A DNA stretch of 14,138 nt from Burkholderia sp. (GTDB lineage Bacteria; Pseudomonadota; Gammaproteobacteria; Burkholderiales; Burkholderiaceae), in assembly GCA_028292565.1 (NCBI GenBank), contig JAQGMD010000038.1, forward strand, positions 1 through 14,138, given 5' to 3'. How positions within the stretch are numbered: position 1 is the first letter of the stretch; every line of letters starts with the position of its first letter. This document shows positions 7,600-14,003 of this stretch, in pieces. The notes under the pieces were generated by a model. The model saw only the letters and a list, made by a program, of their open reading frames with translations, did no database searches and was not told where the DNA came from. The translations under genes and the position numbers were made by a program.

Positions 7600-8994
7600 A
7601 TGGAAACATTCGCTGGTGTGGATGCTACGTTCCTCGCGCGTATCCAGTTCGCATTTACCATCAGCTTCCATATCATATTCCCGGCCTTTTCCATCGGCCT
7701 GTCCGCCTTCATCGCCACCCTGGAATTAATGTGGATGCGCACCGGACGGCCGCATTACCACACGCTGGCGCGCTTCTGGACCAAGGTCTTCGCTGTGTCG
7801 TTCGCGATGGGCGTGGTTTCGGGCATCGTGCTGTCATACCAGCTCGGCACCAACTGGAGCCGTTTCTCCGAAGTTGTCGGCAACACCATCGGCCCGCTGC
7901 TGGGTTATGAAGTGCTGACCGCATTCTTTCTGGAAGCGAGCTTCCTCGGTGTCATGCTGTTCGGCTGGAACCGCGTGCCGCCATGGCTGCATACGCTGGC
8001 ATCGATCATCGTGGCGTTCGGCACGGCGATGTCCGGGTTCTGGATTCTGGCGGCCAACAGCTGGATGCATACACCGGCCGGCTTCGAACTGCGCAACGGA
8101 ATAGCGTATCCCACCAGTTGGGCGGAAATCATTTTCAATCCCAGCTTTCCGTACCGGTTCACGCACATGATGATCGCCACCTACCTTACTACATCGGTAG
8201 TGGTGCTCGCGACCGGGGCGCGTTACGTGCTCCAGCGCCGCTTCGAACCGGAGGCGCGCACGATGGTGCACATGGGCCTGGGCATGCTCGCGGTGCTGGG
8301 GCCGCTCCAACTGGTCGTGGGCGACATGCACGGACTCAATACGCGCATCCACCAGCCGGTAAAAATCGCTGCGATGGAAGCCCACTGGGACGGGTCGAAA
8401 CCGGCCGACCTGATCCTGTTCGGCTGGCCGGATGAAAAGGCGGAAACCAACCGTGCCGTGATTGCGATTCCGAAGGCAGGCAGTCTCATCATCACCCATG
8501 ATCCGAACGGATTGTTTCCCGGCCTGCTGCAATTCAAGCCGGAAAATCGCCCGCCTGTCGTTCCGGTGTTCTTCGCGTTCCGCGTGATGGTCGGGATCGG
8601 CATGCTGCTGATCGCAATCGGGCTGGTCGGCGTGTTCCTCTGGTGGCGCAAGCGCTTGTTCGAAGCGCACTGGTTCCTCAAGCCCCTCGGCTATTGCTGG
8701 CCGATTGGATTTATCGCCATCATCGCCGGCTGGATAGTCACCGAGGTCGGACGGCAACCATGGATCGCCTATGGCATTTTGCGCACCGCCGACGCCGCCT
8801 CGCCTGTGCCCGCGTCGACCGTCGCCATCTCGCTCGCATTGTTTGTACTGGTGTATTGCGTCGTCTTCTCGATCGGCATTTTGTATATCTCGCGCATGCT
8901 CGGGAAAGGTCCGTATATCGCGCCGGTCGAGCCGGAGCCGTTGCCGAACCGGCCGCTGTCCGCGGGTCAGACAGTCAAGGAGGACATAGCATGA
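7600..8994 (+). CDS. cydA: Cytochrome bd ubiquinol oxidase subunit I (short Q-loop, CIO type)
   Basis: This 464-residue multi-helix inner-membrane protein carries the haems of a bd-type quinol oxidase, which reduces oxygen to water with electrons from ubiquinol. Key residues visible are His24 (SFHIIFP) and His189 (FTHMMIATYL) as haem ligands, Glu104 and Glu112 (GYEVLTAFFLEAS), Lys255 and Glu260 in the quinol loop (QPVKIAAMEAHW), and GRQPW at 384-388. The Q-loop is short, as in the cyanide-insensitive (CioA) subgroup. The ATG at 7600 is chosen because GGAGA sits five bases upstream and the protein then begins METFAGVDATFLARIQFAF, the normal family start; an in-frame upstream start at 7513 is possible but does not match the family. 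Its stop overlaps the cydB start (ATGA). The gene could equally be called cioA. Confidence 0.96.
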   Translation: METFAGVDATFLARIQFAFTISFHIIFPAFSIGLSAFIATLELMWMRTGRPHYHTLARFWTKVFAVSFAMGVVSGIVLSYQLGTNWSRFSEVVGNTIGPLLGYEVLTAFFLEASFLGVMLFGWNRVPPWLHTLASIIVAFGTAMSGFWILAANSWMHTPAGFELRNGIAYPTSWAEIIFNPSFPYRFTHMMIATYLTTSVVVLATGARYVLQRRFEPEARTMVHMGLGMLAVLGPLQLVVGDMHGLNTRIHQPVKIAAMEAHWDGSKPADLILFGWPDEKAETNRAVIAIPKAGSLIITHDPNGLFPGLLQFKPENRPPVVPVFFAFRVMVGIGMLLIAIGLVGVFLWWRKRLFEAHWFLKPLGYCWPIGFIAIIAGWIVTEVGRQPWIAYGILRTADAASPVPASTVAISLALFVLVYCVVFSIGILYISRMLGKGPYIAPVEPEPLPNRPLSAGQTVKEDIA

Positions 8995-10019
8995 CGGACG
9001 CGAGCCTGACCGGTTTGTCCTATACCCTGCCCGTCATCTGGGCGCTGGTCATTGGTTTCGCGGTCGCCATGTACGTCGTGCTCGATGGCTTCGATCTCGG
9101 CATCGGCATCCTTTTTCCGTTTTACAAGGAGGAAGCGGAACGCGACCTGGTGATGAATTCGGTGGCGCCATTCTGGGACGGCAACGAAACCTGGCTGGTG
9201 CTCGGGGGCGTCGGACTCTGGGTGGCGTTTCCGAAGGCGTATGCGGTGATCCTGCCGGCGGTATACCTGCCGGTCACCATCATGCTGCTGGCCCTGATCT
9301 TCCGCGGCGTGGCGTTCGAGTTTCGTTGGGTCGCCAAGCCGCATCATCACAAATGGGATGTTGCGTTTGCCGCCGGATCCGCCCTTGCCGCGTTCATGCA
9401 AGGCGTCATCCTTGGCAGCCTGCTGCATGGAATACGCGTCGAGAACGGCCAGTTCGCCGGTGGCTCGCTCGACTGGTTCAAGCCGTTCAGCCTGCTGTGC
9501 GGCGTCGCACTGGTGATCGGTTATGCACTGCTCGGCGCAACCTGGCTGATGATGAAAACTGGCGGTGAGGTAGAACAGCGCGCGCGCCGCATGGGTGTGC
9601 CGCTGCTTTTTTCGCTATTGGGGTGTATCGCCGTGGTCAGCATCTGGACGCCCCTGCTATTCCAGCGGATTGCCGAACGCTGGTTCAGCGTCCCCAATTT
9701 CTATTTCCTTTCGCAGGTCCCATTGGCTACGCTGTTGCTGGCATACCTGTGCTGGCGCGGCATACGACGCGGTAATGAAATCATGCCTTTTGCCTCCGCG
9801 GTCGGCCTGTTCCTGCTGGCCTTCGCCGGACTGATCATCTCCAACGCGCCCTATCTGGTACCGCCGTCCATCACATTGTGGGAGGCCGCCGCGCATCCTT
9901 CCTCGCAAGTGTTTTTCCTGATCGGCGCGTCGATCCTGCTGCCGATGATCATCGGCTATACCGTGTTTGTGTTCTGGCTGTTCCGCGGCAAATTGCAACC
10001 GGGCGAAGGGTATCACTGA
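8991..10019 (+). CDS. cydB: Cytochrome bd ubiquinol oxidase subunit II
   Basis: A 342-residue membrane protein and partner of CydA in the bd oxidase heterodimer. The N-terminal helix contains the family signature MYVVLDGFDLGIGILFPF, followed by NSVAPFWDGNETWLVLGGVG, both hallmarks of CydB/CioB. Several further transmembrane helices can be seen, and the length is normal for the family. The start is fixed by an AAGGAGGA ribosome binding site six bases upstream, and the ATG overlaps the cydA stop by four bases, which indicates translational coupling. No CydX-like small subunit follows; the next gene begins about 30 bases later and is a glutathione S-transferase. Confidence 0.96.
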   Translation: MTDASLTGLSYTLPVIWALVIGFAVAMYVVLDGFDLGIGILFPFYKEEAERDLVMNSVAPFWDGNETWLVLGGVGLWVAFPKAYAVILPAVYLPVTIMLLALIFRGVAFEFRWVAKPHHHKWDVAFAAGSALAAFMQGVILGSLLHGIRVENGQFAGGSLDWFKPFSLLCGVALVIGYALLGATWLMMKTGGEVEQRARRMGVPLLFSLLGCIAVVSIWTPLLFQRIAERWFSVPNFYFLSQVPLATLLLAYLCWRGIRRGNEIMPFASAVGLFLLAFAGLIISNAPYLVPPSITLWEAAAHPSSQVFFLIGASILLPMIIGYTVFVFWLFRGKLQPGEGYH

Positions 10020-10048
10020 CGTCCCAGGCACTCATGTCAGAGGCTATG

Positions 10049-10777
10049 ATGCGCTACGAACTTTACTACTGGCCCACCATACAAGGCAGGGGCGAATTCG
10101 TCCGGCTTGCGCTGGAAGATGCGGGTGCCGATTACGTGGATGTAGCACGGCGCCCAGAACGCGGCGGCAAGGGAGTGCCGGCGTTGATGCGTGTGATGGA
10201 GGACGCGGAAATCAAGTATGTGCCTTTCGCACCGCCCTTCCTGAAAGCGGGTGACCTGATCGTCGGGCAAACCGCAAACATACTGTTGTTCCTCGGTCCC
10301 CGGCTCAGCCTGGTGCCGGAGGAAGAGGCGGCGCGGCTATGGGCACACCAGCTGCAACTGACCATCGCTGACCTGGTAACTGAAGCGCATGATACCCACC
10401 ATCCGGTCTCGGTCAATTTGTTTTACGAGGAGCAGAAGCCGGAAGCGCAGCGGCGCGCGGCGGACTTCGTAGCCGAACGCCTGCCGAAATTCCTGGGTTA
10501 TTTCGAGGGTGTACTTGAGCGCAATCCGCATGATGATCAATACACGGTCGGGGATGCGCACTCCTACATCGACCTGTCGTTGTTCCAGGTCATGGAAGGT
10601 TTGCGCTACGCGTTCCCTCGCGCCATGCGCCGGCTCGAAACCGATTTCCCCCGCCTGGTGACGCTGCATCATCGCGTGCTGCATCGACGTCGCATAGCCG
10701 CCTACCTTACGTCCGAGCGACGGCTCCCGTTCAGCAAGGACGATGTCTTTCGCCACTACCCAGAGCTCGACGCATAA
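10049..10777 (+). CDS. Glutathione S-transferase family protein
   Basis: A 242-residue protein with an N-terminal thioredoxin-like GST domain beginning YELYYWPTIQGRGEFVRLAL, where the early tyrosine is in the position of the catalytic residue of alpha/mu/pi/sigma-like GSTs. GQTANILLFLG (73-83) corresponds to the glutathione-binding QS-type motif, with Thr in place of Ser. An all-helical C-terminal domain follows (YTVGDAHSYIDLSLFQVMEGL). The substrate is unknown. ATGs occur at 10034, 10046 and 10049; the last is chosen because AGAGG lies five bases upstream and the domain begins at once. It follows cydB by 29 bases on the same strand, so it is probably co-transcribed with cydAB. Confidence 0.88.
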   Translation: MRYELYYWPTIQGRGEFVRLALEDAGADYVDVARRPERGGKGVPALMRVMEDAEIKYVPFAPPFLKAGDLIVGQTANILLFLGPRLSLVPEEEAARLWAHQLQLTIADLVTEAHDTHHPVSVNLFYEEQKPEAQRRAADFVAERLPKFLGYFEGVLERNPHDDQYTVGDAHSYIDLSLFQVMEGLRYAFPRAMRRLETDFPRLVTLHHRVLHRRRIAAYLTSERRLPFSKDDVFRHYPELDA

Positions 10778-10804
10778 CGTCAAATACATTCAGTCGAGAA
10801 ACAA

Positions 10805-10822
10805 GTTTGAAGTAGATCAAAC
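10805..10822. promoter_or_regulatory. Dyad GTTTGA-N6-TCAAAC; enhancer site or FNR/ANR-like box
   Basis: The 18-base dyad contains TTGAA-GTAG-ATCAA (10807-10820), nine of ten matches to the FNR-type consensus. It lies about 158 bases upstream of the predicted sigma54 start, a usual distance for an enhancer-binding-protein site. The sequence does not tell which of the two roles is right. Confidence 0.45.
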
Positions 10823-10914
10823 CTGCGCTGCGCATGCGCGTATCTCCTGAATTTCCATGTAGTGTTTTCAATAAAGCATGGAACATTTACAACTAAACAC
10901 TGCCAAATATGCGG

Positions 10915-10927
10915 TAACCCGTTGATC
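10915..10927 (-). promoter_or_regulatory. Candidate IHF binding site
   Basis: TAACCCGTTGATC matches the reverse complement of WATCAANNNNTTR at every position but the last. It lies between the upstream dyad and the -24/-12 element, where IHF bends DNA at sigma54 promoters. Confidence 0.45.
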
Positions 10928-10944
10928 CGAGGCAGGTAAAAATC

Positions 10945-10960
10945 AGGCACAGGAATTGCA
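10945..10960 (+). promoter_or_regulatory. Sigma54 (RpoN) promoter, -24/-12
   Basis: AGGCAC-AGGAA-TTGCA matches the TGGCAC-N5-TTGCA consensus at all but the first base and has the exact GG-N10-GC spacing. A start near 10972 is expected, leading into the small ORF at 11021 and the genes beyond. Confidence 0.65.
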
Positions 10961-11020
10961 CTACTCCTATAGGTACGAACATCGAAGGGCTCACAAGTCC
11001 TTGAGTAAAAGGTGGTCGTT

Positions 11021-11173
11021 GTGGATTGGGATTCCGTTGCGGGTAATTCTACGCAAGACGAGCATACAGTGAAGGAAAGGCGGGACCAGCGGGTCGCCGA
11101 TCATCCGGACATGATCGCGAAGCAGCGCGACCCGCTTTTGATAAGCGCACATCAAATCTGTCCGGCTCACTGA
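11021..11173 (+). CDS. Putative small protein, 50 residues, unknown function
   Basis: A GTG-started ORF with an AGGTGG ribosome binding site five bases upstream, beginning about 50 bases after the predicted sigma54 start. The product (VDWDSVAGNSTQDEHT..., ending ICPAH) is hydrophilic, rich in Asp, Arg and Gln, with no signal peptide or membrane segment. I recognise no family. A second in-frame GTG at 11012 is an alternative start. Support comes only from the ribosome binding site, the position and the soluble-protein-like composition; an overlapping minus-strand ORF exists but has no better claim. Confidence 0.4.
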   Translation: MDWDSVAGNSTQDEHTVKERRDQRVADHPDMIAKQRDPLLISAHQICPAH

Positions 11174-11229
11174 TGCATCCGACCCGTTCCATTCCCACCA
11201 TCCCTCCCTCATCGTTTCAAGGAAGAGCA

Positions 11230-11382
11230 ATGACGTATGCCTCCGCGTCTGTGGCAGCCGGTCGAGAGAAGGCTCGAGTGAATAGCAAGCGCGCCGCTGA
11301 TGACGCGGCGACCGGGAAATCCGATCCATTGTCCTGCGCCGACAGGGACATGTGTTTGACATGCGAGCTTCAAGTCGGCTGA
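11230..11382 (+). CDS. Putative small protein, 50 residues, with C-terminal cysteines
   Basis: The ATG is preceded by AAGGAAGAG, a good ribosome binding site. The product has a basic, Ala-rich, probably helical N-terminal half (MTYASASVAAGREKARVNSK) and a C-terminal CADRDMCLTC segment with three cysteines, which might bind metal or form disulfides. I recognise no family. It lies 56 bases after the preceding small ORF and 66 bases before the DUF2188-like gene, all on the plus strand. The ORF is short and could be chance, but the ribosome binding site favours translation. Confidence 0.4.
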   Translation: MTYASASVAAGREKARVNSKRAADDAATGKSDPLSCADRDMCLTCELQVG

Positions 11383-11448
11383 TCGAGATAGTCTTGCCTG
11401 CGATTTCACGAGCGGCATCAGCCGCACAACCGGAAAAGGAGAACGAAC

Positions 11449-11718
11449 ATGGGATTTGATCAAAAAGGTGGTGTCGTCATCTGCGTCTCCGCTGGCACAA
11501 ACGGGAAATGGGATGTATCGGAAAAGGGATTTGAAAAACCGCTCGCGTCGTTTGACGACAAGGAGGATGCCTATGCATATGCGACAGATCTGACGAGAAC
11601 CAAGGAAGGCGCAACCGTGCTGGTGGAAGACGAAGATGGCTTCTCTGCATTGCCCCCTCAGGGCGATGGAGGCCGCTCCCCGGATGAAAACAGGGACGGG
11701 CGGAACAGCGCTCGTTGA
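11449..11718 (+). CDS. DUF2188-like small protein
   Basis: An 89-residue acidic soluble protein. Residues 8-63 read as strand (GGVVICVSA), short WDV strand, then a helix starting SFDDKEDAYAYATDLTR and a last strand ATVLVEDEDG. This is the pattern of DUF2188-type domains, in which a WxV strand is followed by a T/D-x-x-E-A helix and a final V-x-x-x-DG strand. The C-terminal 25 residues (PPQGDGGRSPDENRDG...) look disordered. The function of the family is unknown. The start is secure: AAGGAG lies seven bases before the ATG. It belongs to the run of small plus-strand genes after the sigma54 promoter. Confidence 0.7.
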   Translation: MGFDQKGGVVICVSAGTNGKWDVSEKGFEKPLASFDDKEDAYAYATDLTRTKEGATVLVEDEDGFSALPPQGDGGRSPDENRDGRNSAR

Positions 11719-11743
11719 CCGCATGTTCACTTTATCAGTCACA

Positions 11744-11755
11744 GTTACGCGTAAC
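11744..11755. promoter_or_regulatory. Perfect 12-bp palindrome GTTACGCGTAAC
   Basis: An operator-like dyad 25 bases after the DUF2188-like gene, in the 255-base gap before the GlsB-type gene. A related ACGCG motif recurs at 11770-11774. No regulator can be named, and no convincing -35/-10 pair was found near it. Confidence 0.3.
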
Positions 11756-11803
11756 GCGGTTCGTTGGTCACGCGTTCGTAATCGATCGCAGGCTGGATTA
11801 CTA

Positions 11804-11977
11804 ATGGGAGATGTTCAACGTTCTCAGCAGGTGGATTCAAGAGATGGCCAGTGGAGTCGGTTGCTTGACAAAACGCATCAATTGTTCCGAAGAGTAAAGC
11901 CGGGGATGAACCAATTGAACTACAGGCCAGTCTATCAACGTAGTCAGTTTATCAACAACACTTGGAGGTTAATATGA
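11804..11977 (+). CDS. Doubtful small ORF, 57 residues, overlapping the GlsB-type start
   Basis: The ORF from the ATG at 11804 ends with a TGA that overlaps the next ATG (ATGA arrangement), as in translationally coupled genes. The product is polar, rich in Gln, Arg and Asn, and of no family I recognise. The ribosome binding site is weak. The overlap is the only argument for it; otherwise the stretch is the leader of the GlsB-type gene. Confidence 0.2.
   Translation: MGDVQRSQQVDSRDGQWSRLLDKTHQLFRRVKPGMNQLNYRPVYQRSQFINNTWRLI
11928..11956 (+). repeat. Two direct repeats CAGTYTATCAAC, 17 bases apart
   Basis: CAGTCTATCAAC (11928-11939) and CAGTTTATCAAC (11945-11956) differ at one base and end eight bases before the GGAGG ribosome binding site of the GlsB-type gene. 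They may be binding sites for a regulator or part of its leader. Confidence 0.35.
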
Positions 11978-12243
11978 ATTTCATTATTTGGATTGTCGTC
12001 GGCGGTATTCTTGGATGGCTCGCCAGTCTCGTGATGAGAACGGATGCGCAACAAGGGCTACTCCTCAACATCGTGGTTGGTATCATTGGCGCGCTGTTAG
12101 GTGGCTGGCTGTTGGCACCGCTGTTCGGCACGGGCACCATCAATCAAAATGACTTCAGCATTTCATCGCTGTTAGTCTCGTTCCTGGGTGCGGTGGTCCT
12201 CCTGGCTATCGTGAATCTGCTTCGCCGCGGCACACCGCGCTAA
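11974..12243 (+). CDS. GlsB/YeaQ/YmgE family stress membrane protein (transglycosylase-associated)
   Basis: This 89-residue hydrophobic protein has three membrane segments: residues 3-21 (IIWIVVGGILGWLASLVM), about 29-50 (LLNIVVGIIGALLGGWLLAPL) and about 65-84. The Gly-rich helices GGILGWLAS and NIVVGIIGALLGGWL are the hallmark of this family. Members are small inner-membrane proteins often induced by stress or in stationary phase; the molecular role is unknown. GGAGG lies five bases before the ATG. An upstream in-frame TTG at 11962 is less likely. A strong intrinsic terminator follows 30 bases after the stop, so this is the last gene of its transcript. Confidence 0.93.
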   Translation: MNFIIWIVVGGILGWLASLVMRTDAQQGLLLNIVVGIIGALLGGWLLAPLFGTGTINQNDFSISSLLVSFLGAVVLLAIVNLLRRGTPR

Positions 12244-12272
12244 ATCACTACAAGTTCTTCCGGCTTTATATC

Positions 12273-12331
12273 AGGCGCCATAGTGCGGGACTCCGAAAGG
12301 GGTTTTACACTACGGCGCCTTTTTCTTTTTT
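12273..12331 (+). terminator. Strong rho-independent terminator after the GlsB-type gene
   Basis: Arms AGGCGCCATAGTG (12273-12285) and CACTACGGCGCCT (12308-12320) pair with one mismatch in 13 and are followed by a T-rich tract (12320-12331, one C). The minus strand lacks a T tract, so it serves only the plus-strand genes. Confidence 0.9.
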
Positions 12332-12440
12332 AAGAGTCTGTTGGCACGAAGGGAACCATCCACTTACGGCAGGCCACAAATATGGCAGGTCGTTCCAAAT
12401 ACTAGATACTGCTTACGCTGACTGACTTCATAGGCCCACC

Positions 12441-12469
12441 CTCAAGCCCTATTTTTCAGCCGGCTTGAG
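12441..12469. repeat. 8-bp inverted repeat spanning the fumC stop codon
   Basis: CTCAAGCC (12441-12448) and GGCTTGAG (12462-12469) flank a 13-base loop that contains the fumC stop. No T tract follows on either strand. It may protect the fumC mRNA end or aid termination. Confidence 0.3.
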
Positions 12470-13846
12470 CATGTCGGCCGGCTGCACCCAGCGATCGAAA
12501 TCTTCTTCACTGACGTATCCAAGCACCAGCGCCGCCTGCTTCAGGGTGCTGCCGTCGTGATGCGCACGTTTGGCAATCTGCGCCGCGCGGTCATAACCGA
12601 TATGCGGCGCCAGCGCGGTCACCAGCATCAATGAACGCTCCATCAACTCGGCGATACGGCCGTGGTTCGGTTCAATGCCGCGGGCGCAATGTTCGTCGAA
12701 GCTCACGATGCCGTCCGCCAGCAAGCGCACGCTCTGCAGAAAGTTATGGGCGATCAGCGGTTTGAACACGTTCAGTTCAAAGTTGCCGGACGCTCCGCCG
12801 ATGTTGATCGCGACATCGTTGCCGAAGACCTGACTGCACAACATCGTCAGCGCCTCCGCCTGTGTCGGGTTCACCTTGCCCGGCATGATCGAGCTGCCCG
12901 GTTCATTTTCAGGAATGGTGATTTCACCCAGGCCCGAGCGCGGACCGGAAGCGAGCCATCGGACGTCGTTGGCGATCTTCATCAACGCAGCGGCCAGCGT
13001 TTTCAGCGCCCCATGCGCGGCGACCATCGGGTCGTGCGTCGCCAGCGCAGCGAACTTGTTGCGCGCGCTCTTGAATGGCAAGCCGGTCTCGCGCGCAAGT
13101 TCGGCCGCGACACGGTCGCCAAATTCCGGATGCGTGTTAAGCCCGGTCCCCACTGCGGTGCCGCCGACGGCCAGCTCGCATAGCGGCGGCAGGCTGGCCG
13201 AGATGATCGATTCCGCGAATTCAAGCTGGGCCACATAGGCGGAGAACTCCTGGCCGAGCGTGAGCGGTGTCGCATCCTGCAAATGTGTGCGTCCGATCTT
13301 GACGATGTCGGCGAACGCTGCGGCCTTTTGCTCGAATGTCTTGCGCATCTGGCGCAGCGCCGGGAGCAGGCGCTTCGCGATGCCTATGGCGGCCGCCACG
13401 TGCATCGCCGTCGGAAAGATATCATTGGACGACTGGCCGAGATTGACATCGTCGTTCGGGTGCGCCAGCCGCCCTTCCCCGCGCTGTCCGCCCAACAGTT
13501 CCGAAGCCCGGTTGGCCAGCACCTCGTTCATGTTCATGTTGGTCTGCGTGCCGGAACCGGTCTGCCACACCGACAGCCGGAATTCATCCCGATGCAGGCC
13601 GGCGATCACCTCTTCCGCCGCCTGCACGATTGCGTTCGCCTTCGCAGAGTCCAGCTTTCCGAGGTCGCGATTGACGATGGCGGCGGCGCGCTTGACCATC
13701 GCGAGCGCGACGATCAGCTCTTCCGGCATGTGTTCGGTGGAAATATGGAAATGATGGAGCGAGCGCTGCGTCTGGGCGCCCCACAATCTTTCCGTGGGCA
13801 CTTCGATGCCGCCGAATGTATCTCGTTCTGTTCTGGTTGTTGTCAT
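12449..13846 (-). CDS. fumC: Fumarate hydratase class II
   Basis: This 465-residue protein is a full-length iron-independent fumarase that interconverts fumarate and L-malate in the TCA cycle as a cytoplasmic tetramer. Diagnostic features are [13 protein letters not shown] (97-109), [12 protein letters not shown] (131-142), THLQDA with His188, and the fumarase/aspartase signature [11 protein letters not shown] at 317-327 with the mobile-loop catalytic Ser319. The N-terminus ([13 protein letters not shown]) is normal for FumC rather than aspartase. GGAG lies six bases before the ATG. Class II fumarases are stable under oxidative stress because they lack an Fe-S cluster. It is convergent with the GlsB-type gene and has its own promoter. 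Confidence 0.97.
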   Translation of the reverse strand: MTTTRTERDTFGGIEVPTERLWGAQTQRSLHHFHISTEHMPEELIVALAMVKRAAAIVNRDLGKLDSAKANAIVQAAEEVIAGLHRDEFRLSVWQTGSGTQTNMNMNEVLANRASELLGGQRGEGRLAHPNDDVNLGQSSNDIFPTAMHVAAAIGIAKRLLPALRQMRKTFEQKAAAFADIVKIGRTHLQDATPLTLGQEFSAYVAQLEFAESIISASLPPLCELAVGGTAVGTGLNTHPEFGDRVAAELARETGLPFKSARNKFAALATHDPMVAAHGALKTLAAALMKIANDVRWLASGPRSGLGEITIPENEPGSSIMPGKVNPTQAEALTMLCSQVFGNDVAINIGGASGNFELNVFKPLIAHNFLQSVRLLADGIVSFDEHCARGIEPNHGRIAELMERSLMLVTALAPHIGYDRAAQIAKRAHHDGSTLKQAALVLGYVSEEDFDRWVQPADMLKPAEK

Positions 13847-13876
13847 CGTTCGCTCCGCTTTGATTGCCTATCAGTG

Positions 13877-13905
13877 GTTATATGAGTTCCTGCCTCGAAT
13901 AACAA
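13877..13905 (-). promoter_or_regulatory. Sigma70-like promoter of fumC
   Basis: On the minus strand TTGTTA (13905-13900) and TATAAC (13882-13877) are 17 bases apart and match four and five of six consensus positions. Transcription would start near 13870, about 24 bases before the fumC ATG. Confidence 0.55.
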
Positions 13906-13967
13906 TGTTGTGCATGAAAATGCGAAAAAGTTCGCCGATGCTCGAGCGACCGTAGGCGCCGAGCCAC

Positions 13968-13983
13968 TTCAACGCACGTTGAA
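13968..13983. promoter_or_regulatory. 16-bp dyad TTCAACG-CA-CGTTGAA upstream of fumC
   Basis: A perfect 7-bp inverted repeat with a two-base centre, about 60 bases upstream of the fumC -35 and 20 bases after the stop of the partial upstream gene. It could be a regulator site; it is too tight (two-base loop) for a terminator. Confidence 0.3.
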
Positions 13984-14003
13984 ATCCTGCCCCTGTAGTG
14001 CGG

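Larger units (their letters stand above)
10778..11020 (+). other. Regulatory intergenic region with dyad, IHF site and sigma54 promoter
   Basis: No gene is seen here. The composition is more AT-rich than the surroundings. It holds, in order, a GTTTGA-N6-TCAAAC dyad, a 10-base palindrome GCGCATGCGC (10830-10839), a near-consensus IHF site and a sigma54 -24/-12 element, all oriented or placed to serve the plus-strand small genes that follow. No clear terminator for the GST gene was found. Confidence 0.6.

Noticed and set aside
7834..8757. 307-codon minus-strand ORF
   Set aside because: It lies wholly inside cydA, which has all its catalytic residues; the product is His/Arg/Glu-rich as expected for a shadow of a membrane-protein gene.
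10991..11362. 123-codon minus-strand ORF across the small-gene region
   Set aside because: It is Arg/Pro/Ser-rich, shows no domain pattern, and runs against the sigma54 promoter, the ribosome binding sites and the terminator on the plus strand.
11811..11897. 28-codon ORF (MFNVLSRWIQ...)
   Set aside because: Its only Shine-Dalgarno-like sequence abuts the ATG with no spacing, and there is no other support.
13859..13874. TTGAT...ATCAG before fumC as an FNR box
   Set aside because: The half sites are five bases apart instead of four and the second half is imperfect.
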